Positions 1 to 9,611 of a stretch of 64,000 bases of DNA are shown here, one piece after another. The first letter of the stretch is position 1. Each line of letters opens with the position of its first letter. The stretch spans positions 310,001-374,000 of the forward strand of contig NZ_JBHEEH010000001.1 in the NCBI RefSeq assembly GCF_041929845.1, given 5' to 3'. Below the pieces are notes generated by a model. The model was given only the letters and a program-made list of their open reading frames with translations. It had not been told where the DNA came from and did no database searches. The position numbers were made by a program, and so were the translations under genes. This DNA comes from Paenochrobactrum pullorum (lineage in GTDB: Bacteria > Pseudomonadota > Alphaproteobacteria > Rhizobiales > Rhizobiaceae).

Positions 1-1315
1 CAGTCGGGCAGCTGGCATTGGTCATGAAGCTATCAAGACCTAATTCGAGATAGCGCTGTTGTTGAATGTTGCGCGCTTTGGCCACCCGTTCAGCAATCAC
101 GGCGCTGCTTTCGCCTTTTGCGGGCTGGATCAGATCAAGCGCCGATACGGCAGCAACATCCACACGTAAATCAATACGGTCAATCAAAGGGCCGGAAACA
201 CGCGCCTGATAATCACTCTGGCAGCGCGGGCCTCTGGCGCAGGTGTGCCCCGGTTCGCCTGCCATGCCACAACGGCAGGGGTTCATAGCGGCAATCAGCT
301 GAAAGCGCGCCGGATATTGGGTGCGATGCTGCACACGGGCGATACTCACTTCGCCCGATTCCAATGGCTGGCGTAGCGAATCGAGCACTTGCGGGCTATA
401 TTCCGGCAACTCGTCCAAAAACAACACGCCATTATGAGCAAGCGATACTTCCCCCGGTTTGGCGCGATGTCCGCCGCCTACCATGGCCGCCATCGAGGCA
501 GAGTGATGGGGTGCACGAAACGGGCGATGATCGGAAAGACGCCCGCCCGTCAGCTCTCCTGCAATGGAAGATATCATCGAAACGTCAAGCAACTCGCGCG
601 GCGAAAGTGGCGGCAGGATCGTTGGCAATCTTTGTGCCAGCATGGATTTGCCGGAACCGGGAGGCCCCACCATCAGCAAATTATGACTGCCGGCAGCCGC
701 CACTTCCAGCGCGCGTTTGGCGGTTTCTTGTCCCTTGATATCGGCCAGATCAAGCGAGGAGGTGAGGGGCAAGTGTTTGGCAGGTTCAGGGCGGGATAGA
801 ACTTGCGTGCCTTTAAAATGATTGGCGAGCGCAATCAGACTGCGTGGTGCCAGAATATCAATAGCGGCTCCCGCCCATGCGGCTTCGGCTCCACAAGCAT
901 AGGGGCAGATCAGCCCTTTATTTTGCCGGTTGGCACCGATTGCGGCGGGTAGCACACCCGCAACCGCGGTAATGGAACCATCAAGCGACAATTCACCAAG
1001 CACCACATATTCCTGCAAAACATCATTAGGAATGGCGCCTATGGCAGCCATCAAGCCCATCGCGATCGGCAGATCGTAATGCGAGCCTTCTTTGGGCAGG
1101 TCGGCAGGTGCCAGATTGATGGTGACGCGTTTGGCAGGCAGTGACAGGCCGCAGGCATGAAGCGCTGCCTGCACACGCTCACGGCTTTCTGCCACAGCTT
1201 TATCGGGCAAGCCGACAATAGATATGCCCATCTTTCCCGGAGCCACCATGATTTGCACGTCAACAGGAACGGCATCAATGCCTTGAAATGCGACCGTACC
1301 TACGCGTGAAATCAT
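1..1315 (-). CDS. comM: ComM/YifB-family AAA+ ATPase (Mg-chelatase-like), 3' end cut by window edge
   Basis: An open frame runs without a stop from ATG at 1315 to the left edge, about 438 codons of the roughly 510 usual for the family. The N-terminal ChlI-like domain begins MISRVGTVAFQGIDA. Walker A GPPGSGKS lies near residues 217-224 and Walker B GVLFLDELPE near 296-305. A Cys-rich stretch with NPCRCG follows at about 345-370. In bacteria where it has been studied, ComM is a helicase-like ATPase that helps integrate incoming DNA during natural transformation; its role in a rhizobial relative is not known from sequence. It follows gshB in the same direction, a common alphaproteobacterial pairing. 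Family assignment is firm; the C-terminus is outside the window. Confidence 0.93.
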   Translation of the reverse strand, partial: MISRVGTVAFQGIDAVPVDVQIMVAPGKMGISIVGLPDKAVAESRERVQAALHACGLSLPAKRVTINLAPADLPKEGSHYDLPIAMGLMAAIGAIPNDVLQEYVVLGELSLDGSITAVAGVLPAAIGANRQNKGLICPYACGAEAAWAGAAIDILAPRSLIALANHFKGTQVLSRPEPAKHLPLTSSLDLADIKGQETAKRALEVAAAGSHNLLMVGPPGSGKSMLAQRLPTILPPLSPRELLDVSMISSIAGELTGGRLSDHRPFRAPHHSASMAAMVGGGHRAKPGEVSLAHNGVLFLDELPEYSPQVLDSLRQPLESGEVSIARVQHRTQYPARFQLIAAMNPCRCGMAGEPGHTCARGPRCQSDYQARVSGPLIDRIDLRVDVAAVSALDLIQPAKGESSAVIAERVAKARNIQQQRYLELGLDSFMTNASCPT

Positions 1316-1335
1316 AAAAGCCCCCGATTGATATA

Positions 1336-1367
1336 ATAAGGGCCGCGATTTACACCGCAGCCCTTAT
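1336..1367. other. 8-bp inverted repeat between gshB and comM
   Basis: ATAAGGGC (1336-1343) and GCCCTTAT (1360-1367) can form a hairpin with a 16-nt loop just after the gshB stop and before the comM start on the minus strand. No T-run follows, so a terminator is doubtful. It may be an intercistronic mRNA structure. Confidence 0.4.
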
Positions 1368-1404
1368 GAATAGATCATGTCAAAGATGGTGCTTCAATAG
1401 GAAT

Positions 1405-2346
1405 TTAGTTACGCTTGGCTTCCACGGCATCCCAGAACAGGGCTGCGACATCGGCACCGCCAAAGCGTTTGATTTCACGTAAACCCGTTGGCGAGGTCAC
1501 ATTGATCTCGGTCATATAATCGCCGATCACATCAATGCCGACGAGAATAAAGCCGCGCTCTTTCAAGGACGGACCAATACGGGCACAAATTTCCTGCTCA
1601 CGCGGGGTAAGTTCAGTGGCTTCCGCACGGCCGCCCACATGCATATTGGAGCGGGCATCACTTTCAGCCGGTACGCGATTGATCGCGCCCACCGGTTCGC
1701 CGTCAATCAGGATGATGCGTTTGTCACCGGCACGGACATCTTTCAAATAACGCTGCGCAATAAAGGGTTCGCGATACATTTGCTCGAACATTTCCAATAG
1801 CGATGTCAGGTTGCGATCATCGGTGGTCAGATGGAAAACGCCGGCGCCACCATTACCGTAAAGCGGCTTGATGATGATGTCGCCATATTGTTTGCGAAAT
1901 TCCAGCACTTCCTGAATATCTTTAGTGATCAGTGTTTCCGGCATCAGATCCGGAAACTCGGTGACGAAGATTTTCTCAGGACTGTTGCGCACCCATGCTG
2001 GATCATTGACCACCAGAGTTTTCGGGTGAATACGCTCAAGCAAATGCGTGGTGGTGATGTAATTCATGTCGAATGGCGGGTCTTGGCGCAGCAGCACCAC
2101 ATCCATTTCCGAAAGGTCACGACGCTCCGGCTCGCTCAAGGTGTAATGGTCGCCTTTGACATCGCGCACTTCGAGTTTTTCGAGGCGTGCCGTCACTGCA
2201 CCATCGCGCATCGAAAGGCGATCAGGGGTGTAGTGATAAAGCTCGTGGCCACGCGCCTGAGCTTCCAGACAAAGCGCGAAAGTGGTGTCCCCTGTAATAT
2301 TGATGGTGCTGATATGGTCCATTTGAACTGCAATCTTCAAGGCCAT
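1405..2346 (-). CDS. gshB: Glutathione synthetase
   Basis: Joins gamma-glutamylcysteine and glycine using ATP, the second step of glutathione synthesis in the cytoplasm. The 313-residue protein has the family length and the prokaryotic GshB layout: N-terminal domain (MALKIAVQMDHI), then an ATP-grasp domain with a glycine-rich IIKPLYGNGGAG loop near residues 157-168 and the C-terminal metal/ATP site EINVTSPTG near 280-290. The start is supported by CAGGAG three bases upstream of ATG. It is the first gene of a likely gshB-comM unit. Nothing unusual was seen. Confidence 0.96.
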   Translation of the reverse strand: MALKIAVQMDHISTINITGDTTFALCLEAQARGHELYHYTPDRLSMRDGAVTARLEKLEVRDVKGDHYTLSEPERRDLSEMDVVLLRQDPPFDMNYITTTHLLERIHPKTLVVNDPAWVRNSPEKIFVTEFPDLMPETLITKDIQEVLEFRKQYGDIIIKPLYGNGGAGVFHLTTDDRNLTSLLEMFEQMYREPFIAQRYLKDVRAGDKRIILIDGEPVGAINRVPAESDARSNMHVGGRAEATELTPREQEICARIGPSLKERGFILVGIDVIGDYMTEINVTSPTGLREIKRFGGADVAALFWDAVEAKRN

Positions 2347-2448
2347 GGTCTCCTGAGGGCTTTCGCGTTTGTCATTTAAGTGTTTATGGCAAATAGGATA
2401 TCCGCCCTCGACTTCAAGTGAGTTTTTAGAGCGGATATCTGTTTTATT

Positions 2449-2739
2449 TTAAACGGCGGCTTCCACCAGTACAATTTCGCCGTCGGCAACGGTTTGGCGA
2501 ATGGCTTGGGCTGCTTGATATTCCGGTGAGTTGAAGCAATCCAGTGCGTGCTGCATCGATTCAAATTCGATAATCACGTTGCGCGCGCGGCCTTGGCCTT
2601 CCACCAGTTCTGCTTTACCGCCACGGGCAAGAAATTTCGCGCCGAAGCGCTCAAAGGCAGGCTTGGCGGTCGAGACGTAATCCTTGTAACGCTCCGGATC
2701 CTTAACATCAACACGTGCAATCCAATAAGCTTTGGTCAT
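2449..2739 (-). CDS. DUF1330 family protein (dimeric alpha/beta barrel fold)
   Basis: Small 96-residue protein of the DUF1330 family, starting MTKAYWIARVDVKDPERYK. The frame is open 16 codons further upstream, but AGGAGGAGA lies just before ATG 2739 and gives the usual family length. Typical features are the N-terminal beta strand, the DPERYKDY helix start, the RGGKAELVEG strand-turn and a VIIEFES strand. The fold is that of EthD/ABM-like ferredoxin proteins; no substrate is established. It lies 100 bp after pyrF in the same direction and may be co-transcribed with it. Confidence 0.88.
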   Translation of the reverse strand: MTKAYWIARVDVKDPERYKDYVSTAKPAFERFGAKFLARGGKAELVEGQGRARNVIIEFESMQHALDCFNSPEYQAAQAIRQTVADGEIVLVEAAV

Positions 2740-2839
2740 ATGATCAATCTCCTCCTGATGATTAAGATGAAACTTTAAGCTTTTCAAAATCTTGCCGGCA
2801 ATGCGGCATTCAGACTTCGGCTTTATACTTTAGGGATGA

Positions 2840-3538
2840 TTAGCTTACCGCCATTTCGGCCAGAATTTTCTCTGCTGCTTCACGTCTGTCCGGTGCTGCA
2901 ATGATCGGGCGCGCCACCACCAGATGGCTGGCACCGGCTTTGAGAGCATCAGACGGGGTCATAACGCGCTTCTGATCACCACGCTCAGCCCCTTGCGGGC
3001 GGATGCCTGGGGTGACGATGGCCATATCTTTGCCGACGATCTGGCGAATGGCAGCGGCTTCTGCGGCTGAGGCTACCACGCCGCCCATGCCAGCTTCACG
3101 CGCTTGGGCAGCACGGCGCAAAACGAGGGTCTGCGCATTGTCGTTATAGCCTGCTTCGATCAGGTCTTCGTCATCCATGGAGGTGAGAACTGTGACACCG
3201 AGCAGGCAAAGATTGGAGCCTTTTGCCGCTTCAACACCTGCACGCATTGCTTTTGGATAGGCATGCAATGTCAGCATGGACACGCCCATTTTGGCGATAT
3301 TTTCCACACCTTTGGCCACCGTATTGTCGATGTCCAGCAATTTCATATCGAGAAAAACTTGTTTGTCTGCCGCAATCAAGGTGCGGACAAAATCCAAACC
3401 ACCGGCAAATGCCAGTTGGTGACCGACTTTGTAGAAGGAAACTGTGTCGCCTAATTCATGAACGACATGCTCTGCGTCTTTAACCGTCGGTACATCCAAT
3501 CCGACAATGAGACGGCTGCGTATATCTTCCACAGTCAT
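2840..3538 (-). CDS. pyrF: Orotidine 5'-phosphate decarboxylase
   Basis: Last step of UMP synthesis: decarboxylates OMP in the cytoplasm. The 232-residue TIM barrel shows the catalytic D-K-x-x-D signature as DMKLLDID (D64, K66, D69), an N-terminal IVGLDVP strand, and the phosphate-gripper region VTPGIRPQG near 175-183. Length matches the short bacterial class. The gene is followed at 100 bp by the DUF1330 gene. Upstream (3539-3766) is about 230 bp of noncoding DNA after pmtA, presumably holding its promoter; I did not identify one with confidence. Confidence 0.97.
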   Translation of the reverse strand: MTVEDIRSRLIVGLDVPTVKDAEHVVHELGDTVSFYKVGHQLAFAGGLDFVRTLIAADKQVFLDMKLLDIDNTVAKGVENIAKMGVSMLTLHAYPKAMRAGVEAAKGSNLCLLGVTVLTSMDDEDLIEAGYNDNAQTLVLRRAAQAREAGMGGVVASAAEAAAIRQIVGKDMAIVTPGIRPQGAERGDQKRVMTPSDALKAGASHLVVARPIIAAPDRREAAEKILAEMAVS

Positions 3539-3766
3539 GCCACTTTACCCTTTATATCTTTTCACAAACAGTCTGTTATTGGCACAAACATCCGAGTTGT
3601 GAAAGCCTATAAACGCATTAAGTACGCGGGCGATGCCGACAAATTATAGGACAAATATTAACATGCCTTCAGCTATGATTTGGTTGAAGGTATCTTTATG
3701 GTCGGAGCCAGCCCAAAGCGGCCTTGGACGCTCCTATAAACGTTAATTCGTGAATATTGCTTTCGC

Positions 3767-4366
3767 TCAGGAAAGTGGGCTGCGATAGACCCATAATTGT
3801 GCTGGCGGCACATTGCGCATGACAAAGTCATAATGCTTGACCACATAATTGCCTTTACCGGCCGGAACCGGTGCAAGCGGGCCATAGGTGATCTGGATGA
3901 CCGGACGGCCAGCTGGCACACGGCGCAACAAATCTTCAATGATCTGAACACGTGCCGGAACAGGGAAGTTCAGCAATGGTACCGCAGAAATGACGCTGTC
4001 GAATATCATGCCTTTATTGTCGCCCAAAGTGATGTCGAGATCAAAGGCATCGCCTTGAATGATGTTTACATCGGGAAAATTGATGCGCAGATGTTTGGCA
4101 AAATCTTCCGAATATTCGACGCAATAGAGATCTTGCGCTTTCACGCCATGCTGCAAAATTGCTTTGGTGATGACGCCAGTGCCGGGCCCAAGTTCGAGCA
4201 CCGGCATTTTGGATGTTGTGTCGATAACGCTTGCCATGCGGCGCGCAGTGATGGAGCTTGTCGGCAAAATGGCTCCGACGGCTTTCGGCCCGTCAATCCA
4301 GCCCTTAAAGAAGCGAATTTCTTCGTTGAATTTCTCGGCGAATTTACGTGCCAGCGGTCCTGCCAT
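3767..4366 (-). CDS. pmtA: Phosphatidylethanolamine N-methyltransferase, PmtA type
   Basis: Soluble, rhizobial/Rhodobacter-type enzyme that methylates phosphatidylethanolamine stepwise with SAM to give phosphatidylcholine, a membrane lipid important in host-associated alphaproteobacteria. SAM motif I VLELGPGTG is at about residues 56-64, and a conserved FFKGWIDGPKAVGAI segment precedes it at 19-33. Start chosen at ATG 4366 because GGGAG sits eight bases upstream and the resulting 199 residues equal the family length; in-frame ATGs at 4381 and 4390 are possible but poorly placed. Related rRNA adenine dimethylases share the fold, but the N-terminal segment favours PmtA. Confidence 0.9.
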   Translation of the reverse strand: MAGPLARKFAEKFNEEIRFFKGWIDGPKAVGAILPTSSITARRMASVIDTTSKMPVLELGPGTGVITKAILQHGVKAQDLYCVEYSEDFAKHLRINFPDVNIIQGDAFDLDITLGDNKGMIFDSVISAVPLLNFPVPARVQIIEDLLRRVPAGRPVIQITYGPLAPVPAGKGNYVVKHYDFVMRNVPPAQLWVYRSPLS

Positions 4367-4544
4367 TATGCGATCTCCCATTAGCGTCATGTAGCAAAAG
4401 CAATTTGATCCTGTTCATAAACAGGGAAACTGTTTTGAAGTTTCGTTCATAGCATGAAATTTGTGGCAAGAAATTGCTTTTTCTCGTCGATGAAATCACA
4501 CTTCGTTTTTTTATGAAACAGTTGTGCTTTTGATGATAAACATA

Positions 4545-4569
4545 GAAAAAGGGGCTATAAAGCCCCTTA
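4545..4569 (-). terminator. Intrinsic terminator of dnaJ
   Basis: On the minus strand the dnaJ stop codon TAA is itself the base of the stem: AAGGGGCT, loop TTAT, AGCCCCTT, then TTTTC. Stem arms are 4549-4556 and 4561-4568. Confidence 0.85.
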
Positions 4570-5715
4570 ATCCTTAATTCCTTCAAAGAAATCTTTCATC
4601 CGTGCAAAAAATCCGGTCGATTGCGGACTATTCTCTTTGGAAGAAATTTCCTCAAATTCCTGCAACAACTCGCGCTGGCGCTTATTGAGGTTCTGAGGCG
4701 TTTCAATCGCCACCTGAATGTAAAGGTCACCAATGTTGTTTTGCCGCAGTATCGGCATGCCCTTCGCCTTCATGCGGAATTGCTTGCCGTTCTGGGTGCC
4801 TTCAGGAATTTTCACACGCGTTTGTGTGCCATCCAATGTGGTTACTTCAAACTGGCCGCCAAGCGCAGCCGTAGTCATGGAAATAGGCACTTTGCAATAA
4901 AGATCAGCGCCATCACGTTGGAAAAACTCATGCGGCTTGATGGAGATAAAGATATAAAGATCGCCCGATGGTCCGCCACGGGTTCCCGCTTCACCTTCGC
5001 CCGACAAGCGGATGCGGGTGCCGTCTTCGATACCAGCCGGAATATTGACCGAGAGCGAACGCTCTTGCGAAACGTGGCCTGTACCGGAACATTTGGTGCA
5101 AGGGTCAGGAATCGTCTGGCCGCGGCCGTTACAGGTCGGGCAGGCGCGTTCCACCGAGAAGAAACCTTGCGAGGCGCGCACACGTCCTGCACCGCCACAG
5201 GTGGCGCAAGTGACAGGCTGTGTGCCCGGTTTTGCACCTGAGCCACTGCATTCATCACACGTGATGGAGCTTGGTACACGGATTTGCGCAGTCTTACCGG
5301 CGAAAGCTTCTTCGAGAGAAACTTCCATATTGTATCGCAGATCGGCACCGCGTTCGCGGCCGCCGGAGCGACGCTGGCGCCCGCCACCCATCATCTCGCC
5401 GAAAATATCTTCGAATATATCGGAGAAGCCACCGGCACCGCCAAAACCACCACCAAAGCCGCCGCCAAAACCACCGCCACCGCCACCGCCATTTTCAAAG
5501 GCGGCATGACCAAAGCGGTCATAGGCTGCTCGTTTCTGCGGGTCTTTCAGCACATCATAGGCTTCACCAAGCTCGATAAACTTGCGCTCTGCTTCCGCGT
5601 CCCCCGGATTTTTGTCGGGGTGGTACTGCATGGCAAGTTTACGATATGCCGATTTAAGAACTTTATCATCAGCTGTTTTGGTAACACCTAGGATTTCGTA
5701 ATAGTCGATCTTCAT
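4567..5715 (-). CDS. dnaJ: Chaperone DnaJ (Hsp40, type I)
   Basis: Co-chaperone that delivers unfolded proteins to DnaK and stimulates its ATPase. The J domain starts MKIDYYEILGV with HPD at residues 32-34. A Gly/Phe linker (about 76-98) is strikingly regular, GGGF repeats. Four zinc-binding CxxCxGxG motifs lie at 153-160, 170-177, 192-199 and 206-213. The frame is open 35 codons upstream of ATG 5715, but that part is unlike DnaJ and the J domain begins exactly at 5715; 382 residues fits the family. It lies downstream of dnaK, with a terminator in between, so it probably also has its own promoter. Confidence 0.97.
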   Translation of the reverse strand: MKIDYYEILGVTKTADDKVLKSAYRKLAMQYHPDKNPGDAEAERKFIELGEAYDVLKDPQKRAAYDRFGHAAFENGGGGGGGFGGGFGGGFGGAGGFSDIFEDIFGEMMGGGRQRRSGGRERGADLRYNMEVSLEEAFAGKTAQIRVPSSITCDECSGSGAKPGTQPVTCATCGGAGRVRASQGFFSVERACPTCNGRGQTIPDPCTKCSGTGHVSQERSLSVNIPAGIEDGTRIRLSGEGEAGTRGGPSGDLYIFISIKPHEFFQRDGADLYCKVPISMTTAALGGQFEVTTLDGTQTRVKIPEGTQNGKQFRMKAKGMPILRQNNIGDLYIQVAIETPQNLNKRQRELLQEFEEISSKENSPQSTGFFARMKDFFEGIKD

Positions 5716-5971
5716 GAATTCGTCTTTCAGGCGGCTCTCATAATGACGGCCAAAAACTAAAAATGACCTCACAGCGCGCAAAACATAAGAAAACTGGCAG
5801 CGATACCAGATCTGAAACAAGATGTTATCGCGACTGGCTGCGGATGACAGAGTGCCTCAAACTTTGAATGAAATTTAAGCTCTCTGACCGGTTCAAACTT
5901 GAAACAAAACAACCGGAACAGCCGCCAATGTTTTGCCTTTCAAGCTTAAAGCTTGAACAAATTTGCTTGAA

Positions 5972-6003
5972 TGTCGGAAAGCCCGGCATAAGCCGGGCTT
6001 TCC
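5972..6003 (-). terminator. Terminator downstream of dnaK
   Basis: A 12-bp perfect stem, GGAAAGCCCGGC (5976-5987) and GCCGGGCTTTCC (5992-6003) with a 4-nt loop, lies 15 bp after the dnaK stop. A small palindrome CAAGCTTAAAGCTTG at 5941-5955 follows. The rest of the 303-bp dnaK-dnaJ spacer shows no gene. Confidence 0.75.
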
Positions 6004-6018
6004 CCCATATCAGCTAGA

Positions 6019-7926
<1,908 letters not shown>

Positions 7927-8038
7927 ATTTATCTCCATTCAGCAAACCGCTTAGACCTCTGACGAGCGTTCTGTTAAGCGGCCCCTATCGGTTCTAGGCT
8001 GCCCCTTCGTTACAAATTAAGGCATCCTGTTGAGGGGT

Positions 8039-8067
8039 ATATAAGAAAGGGTTATTTTCACTGCAAG
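8039..8067 (-). promoter_or_regulatory. Sigma-32 (RpoH)-type promoter of dnaK
   Basis: Minus strand: CTTG (8064-8067), 18-nt spacer, CTTATAT (8039-8045). This resembles the alphaproteobacterial RpoH consensus CTTG-N17/18-CYTATNT and lies about 113 bp before the dnaK start, as expected for a heat-shock gene. Confidence 0.65.
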
Positions 8068-8139
8068 TCGGTTTAGGCCAGTTCTGCAAAATTACTGCAT
8101 CAAGTGACAGGAATTTGCCCGAAACCATGAAAAAACGAC

Positions 8140-9126
8140 TTAAACCTCTGTCCAGTTTCCTTTTTTCCCGGCTTCATAGACCATATCAATGAAATGCTGA
8201 TTGCCTTTTGAGTTTTCAAGACTGAAAACACTGACAGGCGCGCCGCGTGCTTTACGCACAAATGTTTCCGCTTGCAACTGGTACTGGTTGATATTTTGGA
8301 AAGTGTAGGCGGTTGTGGTGTCATGTGTGGCATTATGCAGCGTAATGCGAGCGTGATCATATTTGAGCGGATTGAAGGGCGCATCCACTTCAATATAGCC
8401 TTTATCACCATGAAACAGCATCGATTGACGGTGTGCCATTTGTGTGGAGACATAAAAATGCAGGTCAAATCCGTCAAATTGCGCTTCTACACTGGCATAG
8501 CGGTCGGTTTTGAAGGTGGGATCAAATTCAATTTGGGCACGAATGCGCAAAGGCTCAAGGCCGGTACTCATGCGGGTGGTCACCACCGGATAAACACCGA
8601 TATCAGGCAGACCACCGCCGCCAAGCGATAATTGATTGCGCATATTGGCCGGATCATTGTTGAAATAAGTAAATACCCCTTCGACACGGCGCAGATGTCC
8701 GATCACACCTTGCTGCAACAGTTCACGCAGTTTGATCCATTGCGGATGGTAATAAACCATGAAAGCTTCTGATATCACTACGCCATATTGATCGCGCGCG
8801 GCGATCAGCGCATCAATTTCTTGCATTTTGAGGGCAATCGGCTTTTCGCATAAGACATGTTTACCGGCCTTGGCTGCTTTTAGCGTCCACTCCACATGTT
8901 GTGATGTCGGCAACGGAATATAAATTCCGTCCACTTCATTGCAGGCAAGCAGCTCGTCATAAGAGCCGAAAGCATGTTTGGCACCAAAACGGGCGGCAAC
9001 TTCACGTGCTTTGGTCAAATCGCGACTGGCGATTGCGTTTACTACACCGTTTTCACTGGCACAGATTGCCGGAATAACTTGACTGATGCCGATTTTCGCC
9101 GTCGACAGGATGCCCCACCTGAACAT
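8140..9126 (-). CDS. Gfo/Idh/MocA-family NAD(P)-dependent oxidoreductase
   Basis: The 328-residue protein has an N-terminal Rossmann domain (MFRWGILSTAKIG) and the family signature EKPIAL at about 94-99, followed by the alpha/beta C-terminal domain. Members oxidise or reduce sugars, inositols or dihydrodiols; the substrate cannot be told here and no pathway genes are adjacent. The start at 9126 is supported by GAGAGGA upstream; an in-frame ATG at 9147 is less likely. It stands alone between the dnaK promoter region and the small-RNA locus. The 55-residue N-terminal layout resembles trans-1,2-dihydrobenzene-diol dehydrogenase-like members, a weak hint only. Confidence 0.88.
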   Translation of the reverse strand: MFRWGILSTAKIGISQVIPAICASENGVVNAIASRDLTKAREVAARFGAKHAFGSYDELLACNEVDGIYIPLPTSQHVEWTLKAAKAGKHVLCEKPIALKMQEIDALIAARDQYGVVISEAFMVYYHPQWIKLRELLQQGVIGHLRRVEGVFTYFNNDPANMRNQLSLGGGGLPDIGVYPVVTTRMSTGLEPLRIRAQIEFDPTFKTDRYASVEAQFDGFDLHFYVSTQMAHRQSMLFHGDKGYIEVDAPFNPLKYDHARITLHNATHDTTTAYTFQNINQYQLQAETFVRKARGAPVSVFSLENSKGNQHFIDMVYEAGKKGNWTEV

Positions 9127-9344
9127 GATATTCCTCTCATATTGCACTGATGTTTATTGATGACTGTATCGCGCCCCGTTCAAAAATAGAAATACTGATT
9201 CTTTTGAATATTTTTCAGGGCTCTTTTGAGTTGAAATGCGTATGTGGTTTTAGCTCGTTGGTTGCACATTCACTGTTTTATATGTGTTATTTCAGATGAA
9301 TTTTCATTTTTTACCGAAATACTCAGAAAATTTGACAAAAGGGG

Positions 9345-9373
9345 TTGAATATTAAAGACCGCTGATCCATATC
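9345..9373 (+). promoter_or_regulatory. Candidate promoter of the small RNA
   Basis: TTGAAT (9345-9350), 17-nt spacer, CATATC (9368-9373) fits the relaxed alphaproteobacterial sigma-70 pattern and would start transcription near 9379, just before the first hairpin. A TTGACA at 9332-9337 has no good -10 at normal spacing. Confidence 0.45.
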
Positions 9374-9378
9374 AGGGT

Positions 9379-9493
9379 TACTTACCGCTGTGCCTCCTCC
9401 CATTGCGCGCGGTAAGTGTTCCCCTCTGAAGGTTTCGCCTTTATGGCACCTTCATAAATTTTAAGCCGGACTCTTTAGTCCGGCTCTTTTTTT
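9379..9493 (+). ncRNA. Candidate trans-acting small RNA with anti-Shine-Dalgarno loop (alpha-r14/NfeR1-like)
   Basis: About 115 nt in the 485-bp gap between two minus-strand genes. Hairpin 1: CTTACCGC (9381-9388) pairs with GCGGTAAG (9409-9416) and its loop holds CCTCCTCCC (9393-9401), complementary to Shine-Dalgarno sequences. Hairpin 2: TGAAGGT (9427-9433) with ACCTTCA (9448-9454), with an inner GCC/GGC pair. Hairpin 3: AGCCGGACT (9464-9472) with AGTCCGGCT (9477-9485), then seven T, an intrinsic terminator on the plus strand with no protein gene upstream of it. The alpha-r14 family (NfeR1 of Sinorhizobium) is known for such CCUCCUCCC loops, size and terminator. Family membership is inferred from architecture; only one full anti-SD loop is seen here. 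Confidence 0.65.
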
Positions 9494-9556
9494 GCCTGCA
9501 ATTTGAATAATTTTGATTGCAGCCAGCCTATGCCGGTGAAGATGTTTTGCGCGATA

Positions 9557-9594
9557 AAAGAAAAGGCGCCGTGGTTTCCCGCGGCGCCTTTTTT
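9557..9594 (-). terminator. Terminator downstream of gcvP (bidirectional)
   Basis: AAGGCGCCG (9563-9571) and CGGCGCCTT (9582-9590) form a GC-rich stem; the minus-strand side is followed by TTTTCTTTT and the plus side by TTTT. It lies 20 bp after the gcvP stop. Confidence 0.8.
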
Positions 9595-9611
9595 AAACTT
9601 AGTAACTGAAT

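Noticed and set aside
5012..5691. Long plus-strand frames opposite dnaJ with Pro/His-rich repeats
   Set aside because: They are mirror images of the dnaJ Gly-rich linker; no ribosome site and dnaJ is clearly real.
9332..9360. TTGACA at 9332 as the small RNA -35
   Set aside because: No acceptable -10 at 16-18 nt; the TTGAAT/CATATC pair fits spacing and hairpin position better.
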